Below, one piece after another: positions 36,006-64,000 of a stretch of DNA of 64,000 nucleotides; position 1 is the first letter of the stretch, and each line of letters begins with the position of its first letter. The position numbers and the translations under genes are program-made. This DNA comes from Parelaphostrongylus tenuis. Taxonomy: Eukaryota > Nematoda > Chromadorea > Rhabditida > Metastrongylidae. The DNA lies in the NCBI GenBank assembly GCA_019055375.1, contig JAHQIW010003596.1:124001-188000 (forward strand), written 5' to 3'. The notes beneath the pieces were generated by a model. It was not told the origin of the DNA. It saw only the letters and a program-made list of their open reading frames with translations, and ran no database searches.

Positions 36006-37975
36006 TTGTAGAGCTCCTGAGTGGTCAATTTATAAATTACATTCTTCACATAAAAAGCAATAACAGTGGATTCCAAAGATTTTTATTAGTTTGTAAGGAA
36101 TTTTTTTAGGCCTAATGCTCAGCTGATACGTTTGCTGCGTCGTACATCACCAAACGGTCGACTCAACTCACTGTGCTTTCTCATCTCGTTTTTTTTTTAT
36201 TCGTTCGATATTCCTAGAGTCTGCGAACTGGAATATGTTGAAAAAAAAGCTCGAAAGAGATCTCACTGTACGACTAATGACGGTAGACAGACAGAGTTCA
36301 CAACAAATTTGAGCACATCACTTAGTCGCTGTAATGAATGTCTACTTCACTTGACAACTGAAGTGATGCTATACAATGCGGCTCAGCAGTATTCATCAGA
36401 TAGGAGAAAAACTTGTCAATCGTTAGTGGAATTATTTTGACAGTAGGACGTTTTCTCTTTTCGATGTTATTGAAAACTGGTTCAATATGACATTATATAT
36501 CCCAACATACCGTCAGATTTCTCAGTTACATTTGAGCAGCACTTCTCTTCAAGTTTAATCTTTTGCTGATGGTGAGGGTCATTTTGATCCTCAAATGCTC
36601 AAAAAGTCTTTATTCGCTGAGCAGAGCTTTTTATGTAGAATTTTAGTAATCATTCGAAAGTTTCAGTCTCTGGGATTCCGAAAATTTGCTTGGTTTTTAA
36701 AAAACACTTTGTAGTACCCTGTAGTAGAAAATATAAAATTATGTTTCACAATCGGTTTGCCTTGACTGTTCAGCTGAAGCATGTGGATTGCTCTTTATTG
36801 GACTAAAACTAAGCTCATTCGATAGTTTGAATCTTGGCAAATCTAAAGCTTGGTATTGTTTTCGCAAAGGTTTTCACAGCGCACTGTGAGAGCAAAAATA
36901 AAATTACTTTTCTTATACGGGATTTTCTTTGCACATAGGAGTTTTACATGCACCAGAACTATACAAAAGCGAAAATATATTCCATCAGACTGGTACAAAG
37001 AATCTAAAGCATCTGCAAAACAAAGAAAAAAAAGCTTTGTTGAAGAAAGAAAATCGCGCGTCACTAGCGATATCGATTGTGCTGCCGTCCGCAAAGGGAT
37101 GAAAAGCATTCATGAGAATGCGTCTTTTTTTTTTCTTCTTAGTAATAATAGCATTGAAACTTTCCAGTTCCAGTAACAACTTAAAAATTGCAATTTCGCG
37201 TCAATCTGTGATTATTTTTCCTCTGAAACTTGTAGCTGTCCAGGCACTGTGTCCTGTACAATCACGGACATCTGTGATTTCTCTTTTTCGGTTTGAATTA
37301 TCAAAAACTACACTATGATTTTGAACATCAGAGTGATGTTTGATAATTTAAATGATATTCTACTTCTTGAATTATTCAGAAGACCTTATCACTTTTTAAA
37401 ATATCCATAAATCTCTTGAAAATTCATCATCAAAAGTCGGATGATCTCACTCACGAGTTTCGATTCCAGTTTTAGTTTTTCTTCTTTGAAATTTTTTGAG
37501 AACACACATCTGTGGCCTGTTATTTGGAAACGGCGACTGAAAGACGTTTCGTAGTTTTTCAAATGAAAATCATCTTGTTATGACGTAATTTTGAATTTGT
37601 TCAGCTTACTAGAGGAGAACAGAAGCCGTGCACCACTTGTGGGCTGTAGAGTTTTTCAACAGCAGTTCGCTTAGATGTCACATTAGACTGAATCGTTGTG
37701 CATTTGTTTTGTGTTAACATCGCTAGTTACGTCAACACTAGACGACGACGCTATCGAGAATCCTTTCTGCTTTCACATGCTCTCGCCATTATCGACCCTT
37801 GTTGGGGTGCCTCTTTAGACTTCTTCCTGTCATTTCCAGTAAAGCATAGTAATTGATTCCTAGCAATTCTTGGCACATGTGTAAATACTTGCATTAGATT
37901 CCTCCTCACAGATGGTCATAGGTGACCTGATTTTCAATTCTAAGTTAGTAATTTTGAATTAGTATAAGGGTTGAG
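36006..37975. other. no gene recognised
   Basis: The longest frame here (102 codons at 36,132-36,440) has no recognisable domain or splice support. Polar Lys-rich frames at 36,850-37,176 likewise match nothing known to me. Confidence 0.4.
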
Positions 37976-38245
37976 GATAAAGCTTTCGACGTTCATCTGT
38001 CCCTGAAGGGTACGCCCATGCAGTTATTCGACTTCATCGGTCATCGGTTAGAGATGATTGTATGCATATCTAGCCTATACTGTGAATTGCTGTGGCTTAC
38101 CGATATATCAAGTTAGTACTGCTATCTTCCTAAGCAAATCTAGTACTAGTTAACCCAATTCAGAGAAATGGAAAGTTTATCGAGCTGAGGGTGCGAGGTC
38201 TTGCCAACTACCACGTGCTTATAGCAGATCAACCTTAACTACTGT
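37976..38245 (-). repeat. tRNA-derived SINE, copy 8
   Basis: An inverted copy: left end with the tail complement (CATCTGTCCCTGAAGGGTAC), middle with the complement of the GTAAGCCACAGCAATTCACA region, and a diverged tRNA-like head on the right. Confidence 0.65.
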
Positions 38246-38424
38246 GCTAAACGTATAATATAGTTGGTAATGACTTATTACTTTGGTATGAAATGCGGGT
38301 TTGCACATTCCTCTCAAGAAATGGATTTCCTATCCTACCTAGATGGAATTTCGATTTTTTTGCTTCCTATGAATCTTTTTTTTTCGATCGAGGCTCGCAT
38401 TTTGAGTAGTGAAGCGCAATCTAG

Positions 38425-38446
38425 CACCGTGTGACAGCACACGGTG
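38425..38446. repeat. perfect 8-bp hairpin
   Basis: CACCGTGT and ACACGGTG are perfectly complementary around the loop GACAGC. It has no T-run after it and no recognised role. Confidence 0.6.
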
Positions 38447-38741
38447 ACATTCACGAGTCCATTCCTGCTCGGTTCGCTAGAGAACTTGCGTCAAAAATTG
38501 TGAAAAATTTTTTTTATTAGCGGTGTTTTCGAAGTTTTGACTCAGAACATTAAAATAAAAAATTATTTTTTACAACGAGTTTTGAAGACTTGGAATGTGT
38601 AAACGCAATTTATCGGTGTCCAGCAGTATATTCGTGGTCCTTGGCTAGAACGTGTGCCCCGGGTTCATCAAGCCATTCATTCCATTTTTTGACGAAATGG
38701 TACACCTTTGTTCAATAGGGTAGAATTGCTGCCTTGATATA

Positions 38742-39630
38742 TTAGGTCTTCTCATGAGTAATGGCACTACAGCGATAAACACCATATTTATTATGTAGAA
38801 GTAATTACAATTATTAACAACATTATTCAAAGTATGCGCCATGAGCCTGAACACATTTCTGCCATCTCTCAAACAACAGATCAGTATCGCGTTTATAGAA
38901 CTCGTCATCCTTGAATCTAAAGAGAGCTGTCAATCCTCGATGCAAATGATTGATGTTTCGGGACTTCTTCTTGTTCAGGAAGTGCTCCCGCGACTGGAAG
39001 AGGTGATAATCAGATGGCGTATGATCCAGCAACTGCCAGTCCAGTTAGGCCAACTTCCTCTTTGTCAGCGACATGCAGCCTTGCGTTGTCTTTAAGCAAG
39101 TTGACATTGAAATCCTGGACCCTTCCTCCGTTTCTTCCCTGCTTTCTTCAATATTCCATTGATTGTCGCATGACCACAGTCAGAATCGTCGATCAAGCCC
39201 TTGACAGTCAAAGTCGGATCCTCTTCAGTTGCTTCGATGCCGGCTTCTTGATCAATTTCGCGTGAAGTCCGGAGCGCAGCTGGTCCCTCAAGTTAGTGTT
39301 GCCGGCGCGAAACTAAGCAAGGAACTGAAACGTTGTTCACTCGGACACAAATCCTTGATCCTCTGTACAGTTGATGTTCTCAAAGGCGATCTATGCATGT
39401 CGTCCATATTCGTACTCGTAAAGCAGCAAACTGCGATAGAAACTTCGTTGAGCGGCCATGATGCGGTAAGTATAGGCAAATTTGTTATCTAAAGAAAGCT
39501 CAGAAAATTTTGCACGAAACGGTATCGATTTGTTGTTAGTCTGAGAGATGGCAGGAATGTGTTTAGGCTTACTGCGTATATATAAGTTTGCTGTTTATTG
39601 CTCTAGTGCCAAAACTATGAGAAAATTTAC
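38742..39630 (-). mobile_element. mariner deletion derivative with long inverted ends, copy 2
   Basis: This is the same family as 35,224-36,005 in the opposite orientation. The minus strand gives a start-like MAAQRSFYRSLLLYEYEYG, then shifted frames with EEDPTLTVKGLIDD and KKAGKKRRKG, then directly KDNARLHVA and the C-terminus (TPSDYHLFQSREHFLNKKKS ending ERWQKCVQAHGAYFE at 38,823). The first two catalytic aspartates fall in the missing part. The right end (39,537-39,630, GAGAGATGGCAGGAATGTGT) is again an inverted copy of the 3' end, including the last codons, so both termini derive from the transposase 3' end. It retains about 230 internal bases that copy 1 has lost. Confidence 0.85.
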
Positions 39631-41485
39631 TATTGGTAGGCGGCCACCGTATGTGTCAGACGTGGTTTCAATCACCTCTATAACGATGTTTCTTGGAGTC
39701 GAATAGTTAGCACATTTCCTCAGAAAGTGTTCAACGCTAAAAACCTTTTCCTTAATTGTTATCTTATCTCTATTACAACTGTGTCAACTTAGCAACTGCA
39801 AGTAAAGAGACCTTGAAAATTTCCCTGTCGTTACAATTCAATTAGTCGAGATGTTCGAATGATCAAAATTGCGCATAATTCCTCGAAGTCAACATTTTCG
39901 TACTGTTGTTTCACTTCTAACTTTCAGGAAAGGTTAGTTGTGAATTATATGATTGATGTGTTGCCTAATTCTAACGATCATTTCTTTGCAGCCATGACTG
40001 TACTGAAACAAGTGAAGGAATCATGATAAATCAAAGATAGTCTGGAAGACTTTCTATACGCAAATACATCGTCTCAGCTATTCGCGGAAGGCTGCTCGCA
40101 CAAATTCCATTGGACTGATGTTTTGCTGATTATGGAAGTTTTCTCAGCTGGAAAACTGAGATAAGAGTACAAGCGTATTCTTAAGCAGTCACTACGAGTA
40201 AATGTTAGTCGTAACTCGGTTTAAACTCACAACTTTGCCTTACTGTTTCTGCCACAACAACAGTTCTAATGCCGACTTCTTCCTATACGTACTTCTAAAT
40301 AGAAGCAAAGCTTTTTGTTATGCAACAAAGTGTTCAGATCAGGCAGATAAGATGTCCAGGTGTACATAAATCTGTGAAAAAGAGCAGTAATTAACAGTAA
40401 ATCGAGCAACGTTATCATATTAGCGGATGTATCTATCATGATCTTCCACATTACTGCAAATCGAATAACGCTTCTCCTCTATAGTGCTTCTGCGGATTTG
40501 CCGTAGCCTAATATGATACGTCATATGTTTTTGCGTAGACCTTCACTGTACAGTCGTGTATTATTGTTTATCTATTATCATAGCATCAAGCTACTGCCAG
40601 ATATGAAAAACTGTGGTGAACGATCAAAAGCCTAAGGCTGAAGCCAGCAACACTATAAGTACCACACTCGATTGGACAGTCCTCCAAATGCCACAATCAA
40701 TTAGTCCCTCTTTCTGGCTTGTAATTTTCCTACTTTCTTCCCTTTTTGAAACCTAACAATAGAATGCTTGTCTCAAGAAACTCATTGGGTACACCTTTCT
40801 AGAGTTCCAAGGGAAATAAGAGCCGATTCGGTGTCCTAGATATCGTGCGTAATCGCATATACCCTTTAGACTGTGTATAGCGTAAACCCTAAGTGGTGAA
40901 GAAAAATGAGTAATTAATTCAAGGGAGTTACTTGTTCTGCAGTAAATCCTTCTTTTTCTGCCGTCAATTTATGAGCTGTTATTAACGTTTCGAGGTAGTT
41001 CATAGCCAAAAAATCGGGGTAGAAGTTCATTTTTACTTTGATAGGCTGACACCGGTTATTATCAAATTCTATTCGGTCAGCATTTTGATGCCTACGTCCT
41101 CTTCAAAGGTGTATTGTTTCGAGTCGATTGTCCATAGTCATTATTATACCGACGTGGATCTACGTGATCGCATCGAATCGAATTAAGTGGAGCACCATTA
41201 TAATGAAGTGATCTCATTCGGCGGAGCCCGACAGTTGTCGATAGAATGATTGTCTGTGAATACTGATTTTCTTTTCTTTATGTAATCCACCTCAAAGCAG
41301 TAAGTACTTGGTCGTCTTATACTTCGCACAACTATGATATCGTAAATCCGTTTTCATTCAACCTCCAAATGAACAGTCAGTGTCTACTCTAATCTGCTCT
41401 AATCATTTTATGTCGTTTTCTACTTTGTGACATATCGTACCATGTGATTTGTATACATCACCCGAATTTTATACCGTTTTTTCAG
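39631..41485. other. no gene recognised; expected 5' region of hpk-1
   Basis: The exon upstream of 41,486 must end with one base-pair phase that supplies the first base of a codon completed by GT, but no such exon could be identified here. Confidence 0.4.
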
Positions 41486-58174
<16,689 letters not shown>

Positions 58175-59800
58175 TGTAGTTTCTGTGTGTGGGTTTTTTT
58201 TTCCACCTTATGCAAAAGAATAGCTTATACGTAGTGAGCTGGCAAGAAAATTTGCGGACTTCTTCGTTTTTTTTGCAAGTTGATCTCGAATCAAAGTAAT
58301 TCCCTTAATCTTAAGTGACTTTCACTTTTCCTACAGTTTTATGACCCCAGGAATATCATGTTTCGTCCCCTCAGGCCTCGTTAACCCGGCGGAAAGTCTC
58401 AGCAGTACTTGAACCCCAACGATACTCGTGTAGCAGCAACAATCGCTTTTGCTCTCGGGACAATTCCATTTTGGAACAAATGCATAAGTGTCATATATTG
58501 AAACACCAAGAAGCTACTCTAAGCAATAGTAAAGACGAAAACTTGAATGCATGAATAATAATCAACAAAGACGAAGAAATCCGAAATTTTTCCGTGCCAA
58601 TACACTACATAAAGCCCATGAACAGAGTGTAAATAATGCATCCTAGGGTTGAATTACTGATCGAAATTCAAATAAATCTTAGGGAGTAAAGCTTAAGCTT
58701 GTTCTCTGCTTTCAGTATAGAAACGTAATTTCAGATTTGATGGTCACAGATAAACGTGGCAAGCCTCTCAAACAAGCGAGTAGTGGTTTCTCATGGGTTC
58801 ACGTGGTCGAAATTCACTAATGTTGTCTTTTGCTGTGAATATAACAATTTGGTGTATTGTCATTACTTTACGCCCCATCGTCGCTCATTCACTGTCAAAC
58901 AAGTGTTCTCTCATTCATGTAATATTTTCAAGGGTCGCAATTGTTAAGGTCTTTTTTTTTTATTACACTATTCATTGCATGAGATATCTCGTTTCTTGTC
59001 ACTCGTTTTTTCTTTTCACATTTTCTATAGATTTTATTAATATCTTATGCTTTGTAATATCAACATTTTCTATGGTAGTAATATATCTATATGCGTACAA
59101 TTTTAAAATTCTAATAGATACTCGTTCTCATATATAATCTGCGTATGCTTGATATTCCTTCAAAAGGTGTCATCTATGTTAATCCTTAAGCTCGTATTAT
59201 GATCGTCGTTAGGTTCTCGTAGCATACGAGTTAAATGTATTGAAATTTATATTCTTAAAGATGGGTGGTAATTCGTGTCCTAGGTGATTCAGCCTCTTCA
59301 ATTTTCTTCTTCTTCATTTTTCTTTCTTCCTTTCTTTCTTCACCTTCTCACGTGTAAATGATAGTATATTGTTGAGTTCATGAGAAAGCTTCAGATAGTT
59401 CTGTATTTTTAGTCATTGCTTTATCTCTCGTTTCGTTTCTTTTCTCTTTTATTTTATTTTCTCTTCTGCTTTTCTTGTTCACTACTTTAAGATTTTATGT
59501 GGTAGATCTTGGTATGATATTAATCACAATGTCATGCTAAGTTAAAGTTAATAGTGGTGGTGAGACATCTGACGTAATAAAGCCTCTTCCATAGTGTTGA
59601 TGAAGACGATTTTCACTGCGTTTGAGCATCTGGACCCGAAGGACCTTAGATCGGTAGAATTTCTTATCAACATATTTTGAAAAGAAACTTTCAAAAGCGG
59701 AATCCCGGCTGTTCCCGTGTGTTAGAATTCTTATGAAACAACGTTATGAGGAAGTTTTCTCATTTACGTCCATCGATAATAGACCTCGTGTCCTAGTCAG

Positions 59801-60229
59801 TCATAAGACATCAGCAGAAACCGCTAGAGGGACCCACGACAAACAGCCGCAGACGATGTGGGCGCGGCATGCGTCGCGGTCGGCGTTGCGTATCGATTCG
59901 AGACCGCCGAATGCGACATGATGTTTATTTGTGCCGACGGGGAAAGGTGGTGGGCTGATCGTAATTCGGGAGTTCCACCCTTTTCGCGAAACATGACTGA
60001 ACCCCATGTTGTAGCACGCACTGTTCCTATAGGACGACGCTAGTGTCCCCATGTTACTGAGTGTAATTGTCTGATTTTTAGAGGGATTTCGACGCCTAAG
60101 GGGGTTTAATCGCCGTTTTCTCTCCTCCTCTTGCCTCTCCTGCCCTCCGGCCTCGGCCCCACGTGACATCTCATTTCTCGTATCGCCTACAGATATTCGA
60201 CAGATCACATTCCAACCGTACCTCAGCAA
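59801..60229 (-). other. GC-richer block with a 142-codon open frame, unidentified
   Basis: The minus strand is open for 142 codons from an ATG, with a Glu/Arg-rich part and a Cys/Ala-rich end; the plus strand is also partly open. No domain is recognisable, no splice sites frame it, and the raised G+C lowers the chance of stops. It could be a piece of a mobile element. I do not call it a gene. Confidence 0.3.
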
Positions 60230-61380
60230 TTAAATTACTCATAAAATAGTATAGACTCGAGTTCTACTGAAAACGTAGTTTGCTCACATGTCGATAATAT
60301 TAGTGACGGTCTCCAGAATACCGTGAAATTTCCAAACAATTCTTTTTGTGCCTAGATAAAGAGTAATATTACTTTGATGGTTACTTCTTTGAATTGTGTG
60401 AATAACAAACGGCATGTGATTATTTTTTGTCGTACTGTTTGTAGAAATATTCAATCCATGGGTACTCTTCTATTTAACATTCAAATATCACATAAATTAT
60501 CGGAAAAATCACGGCTCCGTAGTCTGAAGTGAACAATAGAATAATAAACATGGTATGGTACCCAGGCGATTTCCTGTGTTAAATGAAAATTCTTCCTGGA
60601 AGCATTTCACGTTCGATAATGACTTCCCTTAGGCCATATAGCTTATCATCGTGAACTTCTTAGCGGCCTTTTTCATCCATTTTCGCACTCAAAATATGTG
60701 GGTTACTGTCTACGTAGACTACAATCTCACGTGTCGTGTGAGTTCTACTTTTTTTTGTCACGTGATTCGTTTTTTGCGTTCGTACTTCATCTTTAACATA
60801 ATCTGTATGGTGATTGAGAGCGATCTTTTTTGGATTACCGTAGTAGCAATGCTGTGATGAGGGGACGTTTACGAATGAAGCAATTAGATTTTTTTTCTCT
60901 CAAGAATTCGGTTATACAGCGGTCATGTCATCTATTGTCAATATACATAAGAAAGCGTTCCGTTTCAGAAACGTACGTCAGTCGATGTTTTGATGAATAG
61001 AATTCATAATTCCGCGTTCGATTCTGTTTATTTCCCATATAGTTACGCGTCATCTCGTCTTAGAGTCACGCCCCTCCTCCTCTTTGTCGCTCTCATTCTC
61101 CATCGCATTTGTTTTTCGAAATTCACGTTACCGTAACCAACCAGCACGTCACACTTTATGGTTTAGTATGGCTAAAATCGGGATGAATTTTGCGAATTCT
61201 GAAACGTTACAACAGTGTTTGGGTGTGTGTTTGAATAGTAGACTCGTCATAACTGTCATGTATGATGTGTGCAATGATCAAATGTGAACGATCACTCAAT
61301 AAATTGTGTTCTGTCTGCTGATGTAATGTGATGAAACTTGCTGTTCAATGAGAGCTATGACCACCATTCTTTTCTAACAT

Positions 61381-61440
61381 TCTCTCTCTCTCTCTCCCTC
61401 CCTCTCTTTGCCTCTCTCTCTCTCTCTCTTTCTTTCTTTT
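61381..61440. repeat. TC/CCTC/TTTC polypyrimidine microsatellite
   Basis: TC repeats interrupted by CCCTCCC and TTTG, followed by TTTC units. It gives a spurious Leu-Ser-rich frame start downstream. Confidence 0.9.
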
Positions 61441-62347
61441 CATTGTTTTTTCATTAGAACATTTTTTATAGATTACTATTTCACTGTAATTAATGTTTCT
61501 GTACTATTGAAAGTACACATTGCAAACAAGCGTATAGAGCAAATAATGACGGCTAATAACATGCAAAAATATGAACACGGATCTGTTATTTCTAGCACTC
61601 ATCTAATCGTTTTTTTTCTGGAAAATACTTGATTTTTCAGTCTCCCTCTTCTCTGACGTTTATTCTAACGATAATGCTAAATTTGTAGGGTTGGTTCTAG
61701 TTCGACTGTTGTCGGTTAAGTCTCATAGTGCGAAGTCTTTTATAAATTCAACCAAGCGGTAACGTGCCACCAAAGGGAGAGTTTAATTGGAGCGCCATAT
61801 CTACGTGCACCCAAAATTAGTCTGTTTTCCATAGGATCTGAAAAGGTGACGGAGGCAAGATTGCTTGCGATTACTGTTCCTTTCTTCAGTTCTCAGAAAA
61901 TAAAGAATGGGAGAGAAGAAATTCCATTCTAAAAAATGAGCCAATTTAGTGGCACATTCATTAAGTTCTAGAGGGCACACGTACTATATAATGTACTCAC
62001 CGTATCTAATTGGTTGAGCATAAAAGTTAAACTCTATTAGATTGAAAAGAAGAAAGAGAATAAAAGATATCAGAGGAATTGGCAGAAATCAATTAGAATG
62101 CTTCTGTTAAACAAGCGATGTTTCATTGTTTTTTTGCTTTCTCATGGATCTTTTCCAGTGTAGTGTTGTTCGAACTAAAGCTGGGAACTTCGGTGTTGAT
62201 TCATTGTAAATGTTTCATAAATCTGTGTGATAATAACATCCTACCAATTGTGTTCCATCCCGAATTTTCTCTTAATAATAGTATGATTTTGTATAAATAG
62301 GGGTTTGGAATGATCACATCATGCATTAAATCGAAGTTTTTATGTAG

Positions 62348-64000
62348 ATGTCATCTGAACCAAAGAAAGGAGACTGTCTCGTTGCTCGAGCCGTACCTCT
62401 ACCGCTTGTTGGTGCAGTCACACAAGATTTAGCGGATGACATGGGACAACTGATTATCGATGAGACGAACACTCAAAAGAAACTTGACAAAGTAATGTTC
62501 GATAAATTTCTCATGTCAAAACGGTTGCCACGAACAACGTTTAACTCTTAAGGTTGCCAACAATATCAGTCCATCGGATTTCGTCACATTACAAAGTATC
62601 AGATCGTCAGCTTTGGCTCGCAAAACGGCGACGACTTGGAAGTTCTGCAGTGATGGTCCAGCCCTCTTCAACGATCTGCTCAATAAAGATTTAGATGAAG
62701 TTCGTTTCTTCTTGTATCATTGTTAGTTACTTTCTTGCTAGACGTTGTTGTATGTAGCACTGACTAGGTGTCTAATCATTTTAGGGAGTTGAGAAGAAAA
62801 CTGACGTGAAATGTAAAGGGGAGAGTAATCCAGAGAGTAACGTGATTGTGGAAGTGGAGGAGTCTGGGAAAACCGTTGAACATGAGAAACTAAATGGTGA
62901 CCTGCTTCCACGTGGTCCAGTGAAGAATGTCAAACTACCGAAAGCGCACCATCCGTATAACTTCGGTTTGTCTGCGTTTTCTCTGATATCAGTCACCTTG
63001 ACAACTTAGCTTTCAAGAATGGGTATTTACAATGTTGATCGTTGATCAGAGTTGATTTTCACAGGTGCAATTCATTATGGTACTGCAGCACAGAGCACTG
63101 TTCATGATTATTCGGCTTTTTCAAACTACGGGGGTGGTTATGAATGTGGAAGCACATGGACAGATAGTCCAGACATTTTCGGGTATGATAACGCACTTAC
63201 ACTGCTGAGGAGTTTTTTGGATTTACAACCAACTTTTTACTCTTGCACTTATATTCGTACTTTTAAGCTGTGTCTCGTCGTCATCTCCAGAGTCCATCGG
63301 AGTAGATAATGGTTATAATTCCAGTTCACCGGTGCTGAAGTCACCGCTACAGTCAAGTCCATTCACAGATCACTCAATCACAAAAGATGGTTAGCCTCTT
63401 TGAACTTACCTTGTTGTTCAGTAATGACGATGTATCTTTCAGAACTGCCTCGTCTCTTGGATTCTTCAGATTTGCCGGATCCATTGGTGGATTTTATCTT
63501 GAAATATTCACGTCGTTATACAGATGTTCAAGCAAGTGAAGAGCCATTGTCTAGTCCAAAGCACCGTCCACTATCCGCAGACTCTGGTCTCGATTCGCCG
63601 ATGTCTGCACGTTCTGCTCCAAATGCTAGCCCCGAAGTTCCGACTGACGGCAATAGGTTAATTTTTGATACCTGCGAAAGTGTCTTTAGTTATGCATAGA
63701 TATTGGCTATCATCTAGGACCGTGTAATAATGTTGAAAATGAGATTTATCATATCATGACTAATGTTTGTGTTTGCTGTTCAGTGGTCCTACGACGCCAT
63801 CTTTTAATCAGACACGTCTAAGCCCTAGTAAGAGCCTTGAGTGTTCTGCTAAACAAACTCTTCGCTCTCTTATTCCGGATAGTGAGATGGACGATGCGTG
63901 GGCATGGACGTTGAAATGTATACAGGTATGACTTGATTTGCACAAGTTGTCTTAGCGAACAATCTTGAGGGCTCTTCCATATTTTTCATTTAACAAGAGT
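62348..64000 (+). CDS. 5' part of an unidentified gene, possible IkappaB-like (NFKI-1-like) protein
   Basis: Proposed exons: 62348-62491, 62553-62699, 62785-62965, 63065-63182, 63291-63389, 63443-63656, 63784-63925, continuing beyond the window after a GTATG donor. The start ATG directly follows a TATGTAG acceptor-like sequence, which may be a trans-splice site. The 61-base first intron (GTAATG...TTAAG) is needed to keep the frame. The product has no domain in this part: an acidic/Lys-rich segment (VIVEVEESGKTVEHEKLNGD), Tyr/Gly-rich (YSAFSNYGGGYECGSTW), Ser/Pro-rich (SSSPVLKSPLQSSPFTD), LPDPLVDFILKYSRRYTD, then PLSADSGLDSPMSARSAP and finally DSEMDDAWAWTLKCIQ. DSGLDS is identical to the beta-TrCP phosphodegron of IkappaB-alpha. 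An IkappaB family member would show ankyrin repeats next, outside the window. The join 63182/63291 does not agree in phase unless one G of the GGG at 63181-63183 is extra. Coding status is solid; identity is a guess. Confidence 0.7.

Larger units (their letters stand above)
58175..62347. other. hpk-1 3' UTR and intergenic region
   Basis: The hpk-1 3' UTR begins at 58,175; a canonical AATAAA at 58,671-58,676 is a plausible poly(A) signal about 500 bases after the stop. Further right are T-rich and pyrimidine-rich stretches, a GC-richer block at about 59,800-60,200, and a TC microsatellite at 61,381. No exon with a recognisable protein was found; a 5' exon of the next gene may lie here. Confidence 0.45.

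Noticed and set aside
36132..36440. 102-codon frame considered as an exon
   Set aside because: No homology, no good acceptor and donor pair in phase with hpk-1, and no codon bias.

Overview
This is eukaryotic DNA from a nematode, most likely a clade V strongylid of the hookworm type. Evidence: AT-rich sequence; many small exons with nematode-style acceptors (TTTCAG, TTTTAG) and donors (GTAAG, GTGAG); a metazoan Rab GTPase and a HIPK-family kinase with nematode-like exon structure; and a dense load of decayed mariner, RTE and tRNA-derived SINE copies. The species is not named by the sequence. No bacterial, viral or CRISPR features were seen.

Layout. 1-14,635: no gene could be supported; it holds microsatellites, SINE copies and repeat debris. 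14,636-24,957 (+): a Rab GTPase gene of the Rab26/Rab37 type (rab-37) spread over six recognised exons with long introns; the first recognised exon, which carries the P-loop, has three single-base homopolymer expansions that break its frame. 24,958-41,485: a long repeat-rich interval with SINEs, three mariner remnants or derivatives (26.1-26.5, 29.2-29.7, 35.2-36.0 kb), a fourth at 38.7-39.6 kb, and a GC-rich block near 29.9-30.6 kb that may be the promoter or 5' exon region of the next gene. 41,486-58,174 (+): a homeodomain-interacting protein kinase gene (hpk-1), 20 exons that join in frame into about 850 codons, with a complete kinase domain and a C-terminal SUMO-interaction motif; its introns hold a foldback MITE family, SINEs and an RTE reverse transcriptase fossil. 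58,175-62,347: intergenic. 62,348 to the window end (+): the 5' part of a gene whose product carries a DSGLDS degron like that of IkappaB-alpha; it may be an NFKI-1/IkappaB-like protein, but its diagnostic domain would lie outside the window.

The three genes are transcribed in the same direction but are far apart, so they do not look like an operon. RAB-37 would act in vesicle traffic and exocytosis, HPK-1 in nuclear stress, longevity and transcription control. From memory, C. elegans rab-37, hpk-1 and nfki-1 are all on chromosome X, so this window may be X-derived; that should be checked.

The most unusual structures are (i) a pair of mariner derivatives whose two ends are both copies of the transposase 3' end, giving arms of about 125 bp, (ii) the damaged P-loop exon of rab-37, (iii) a foldback element family inside hpk-1 introns, and (iv) the IkappaB-type degron near the right edge.
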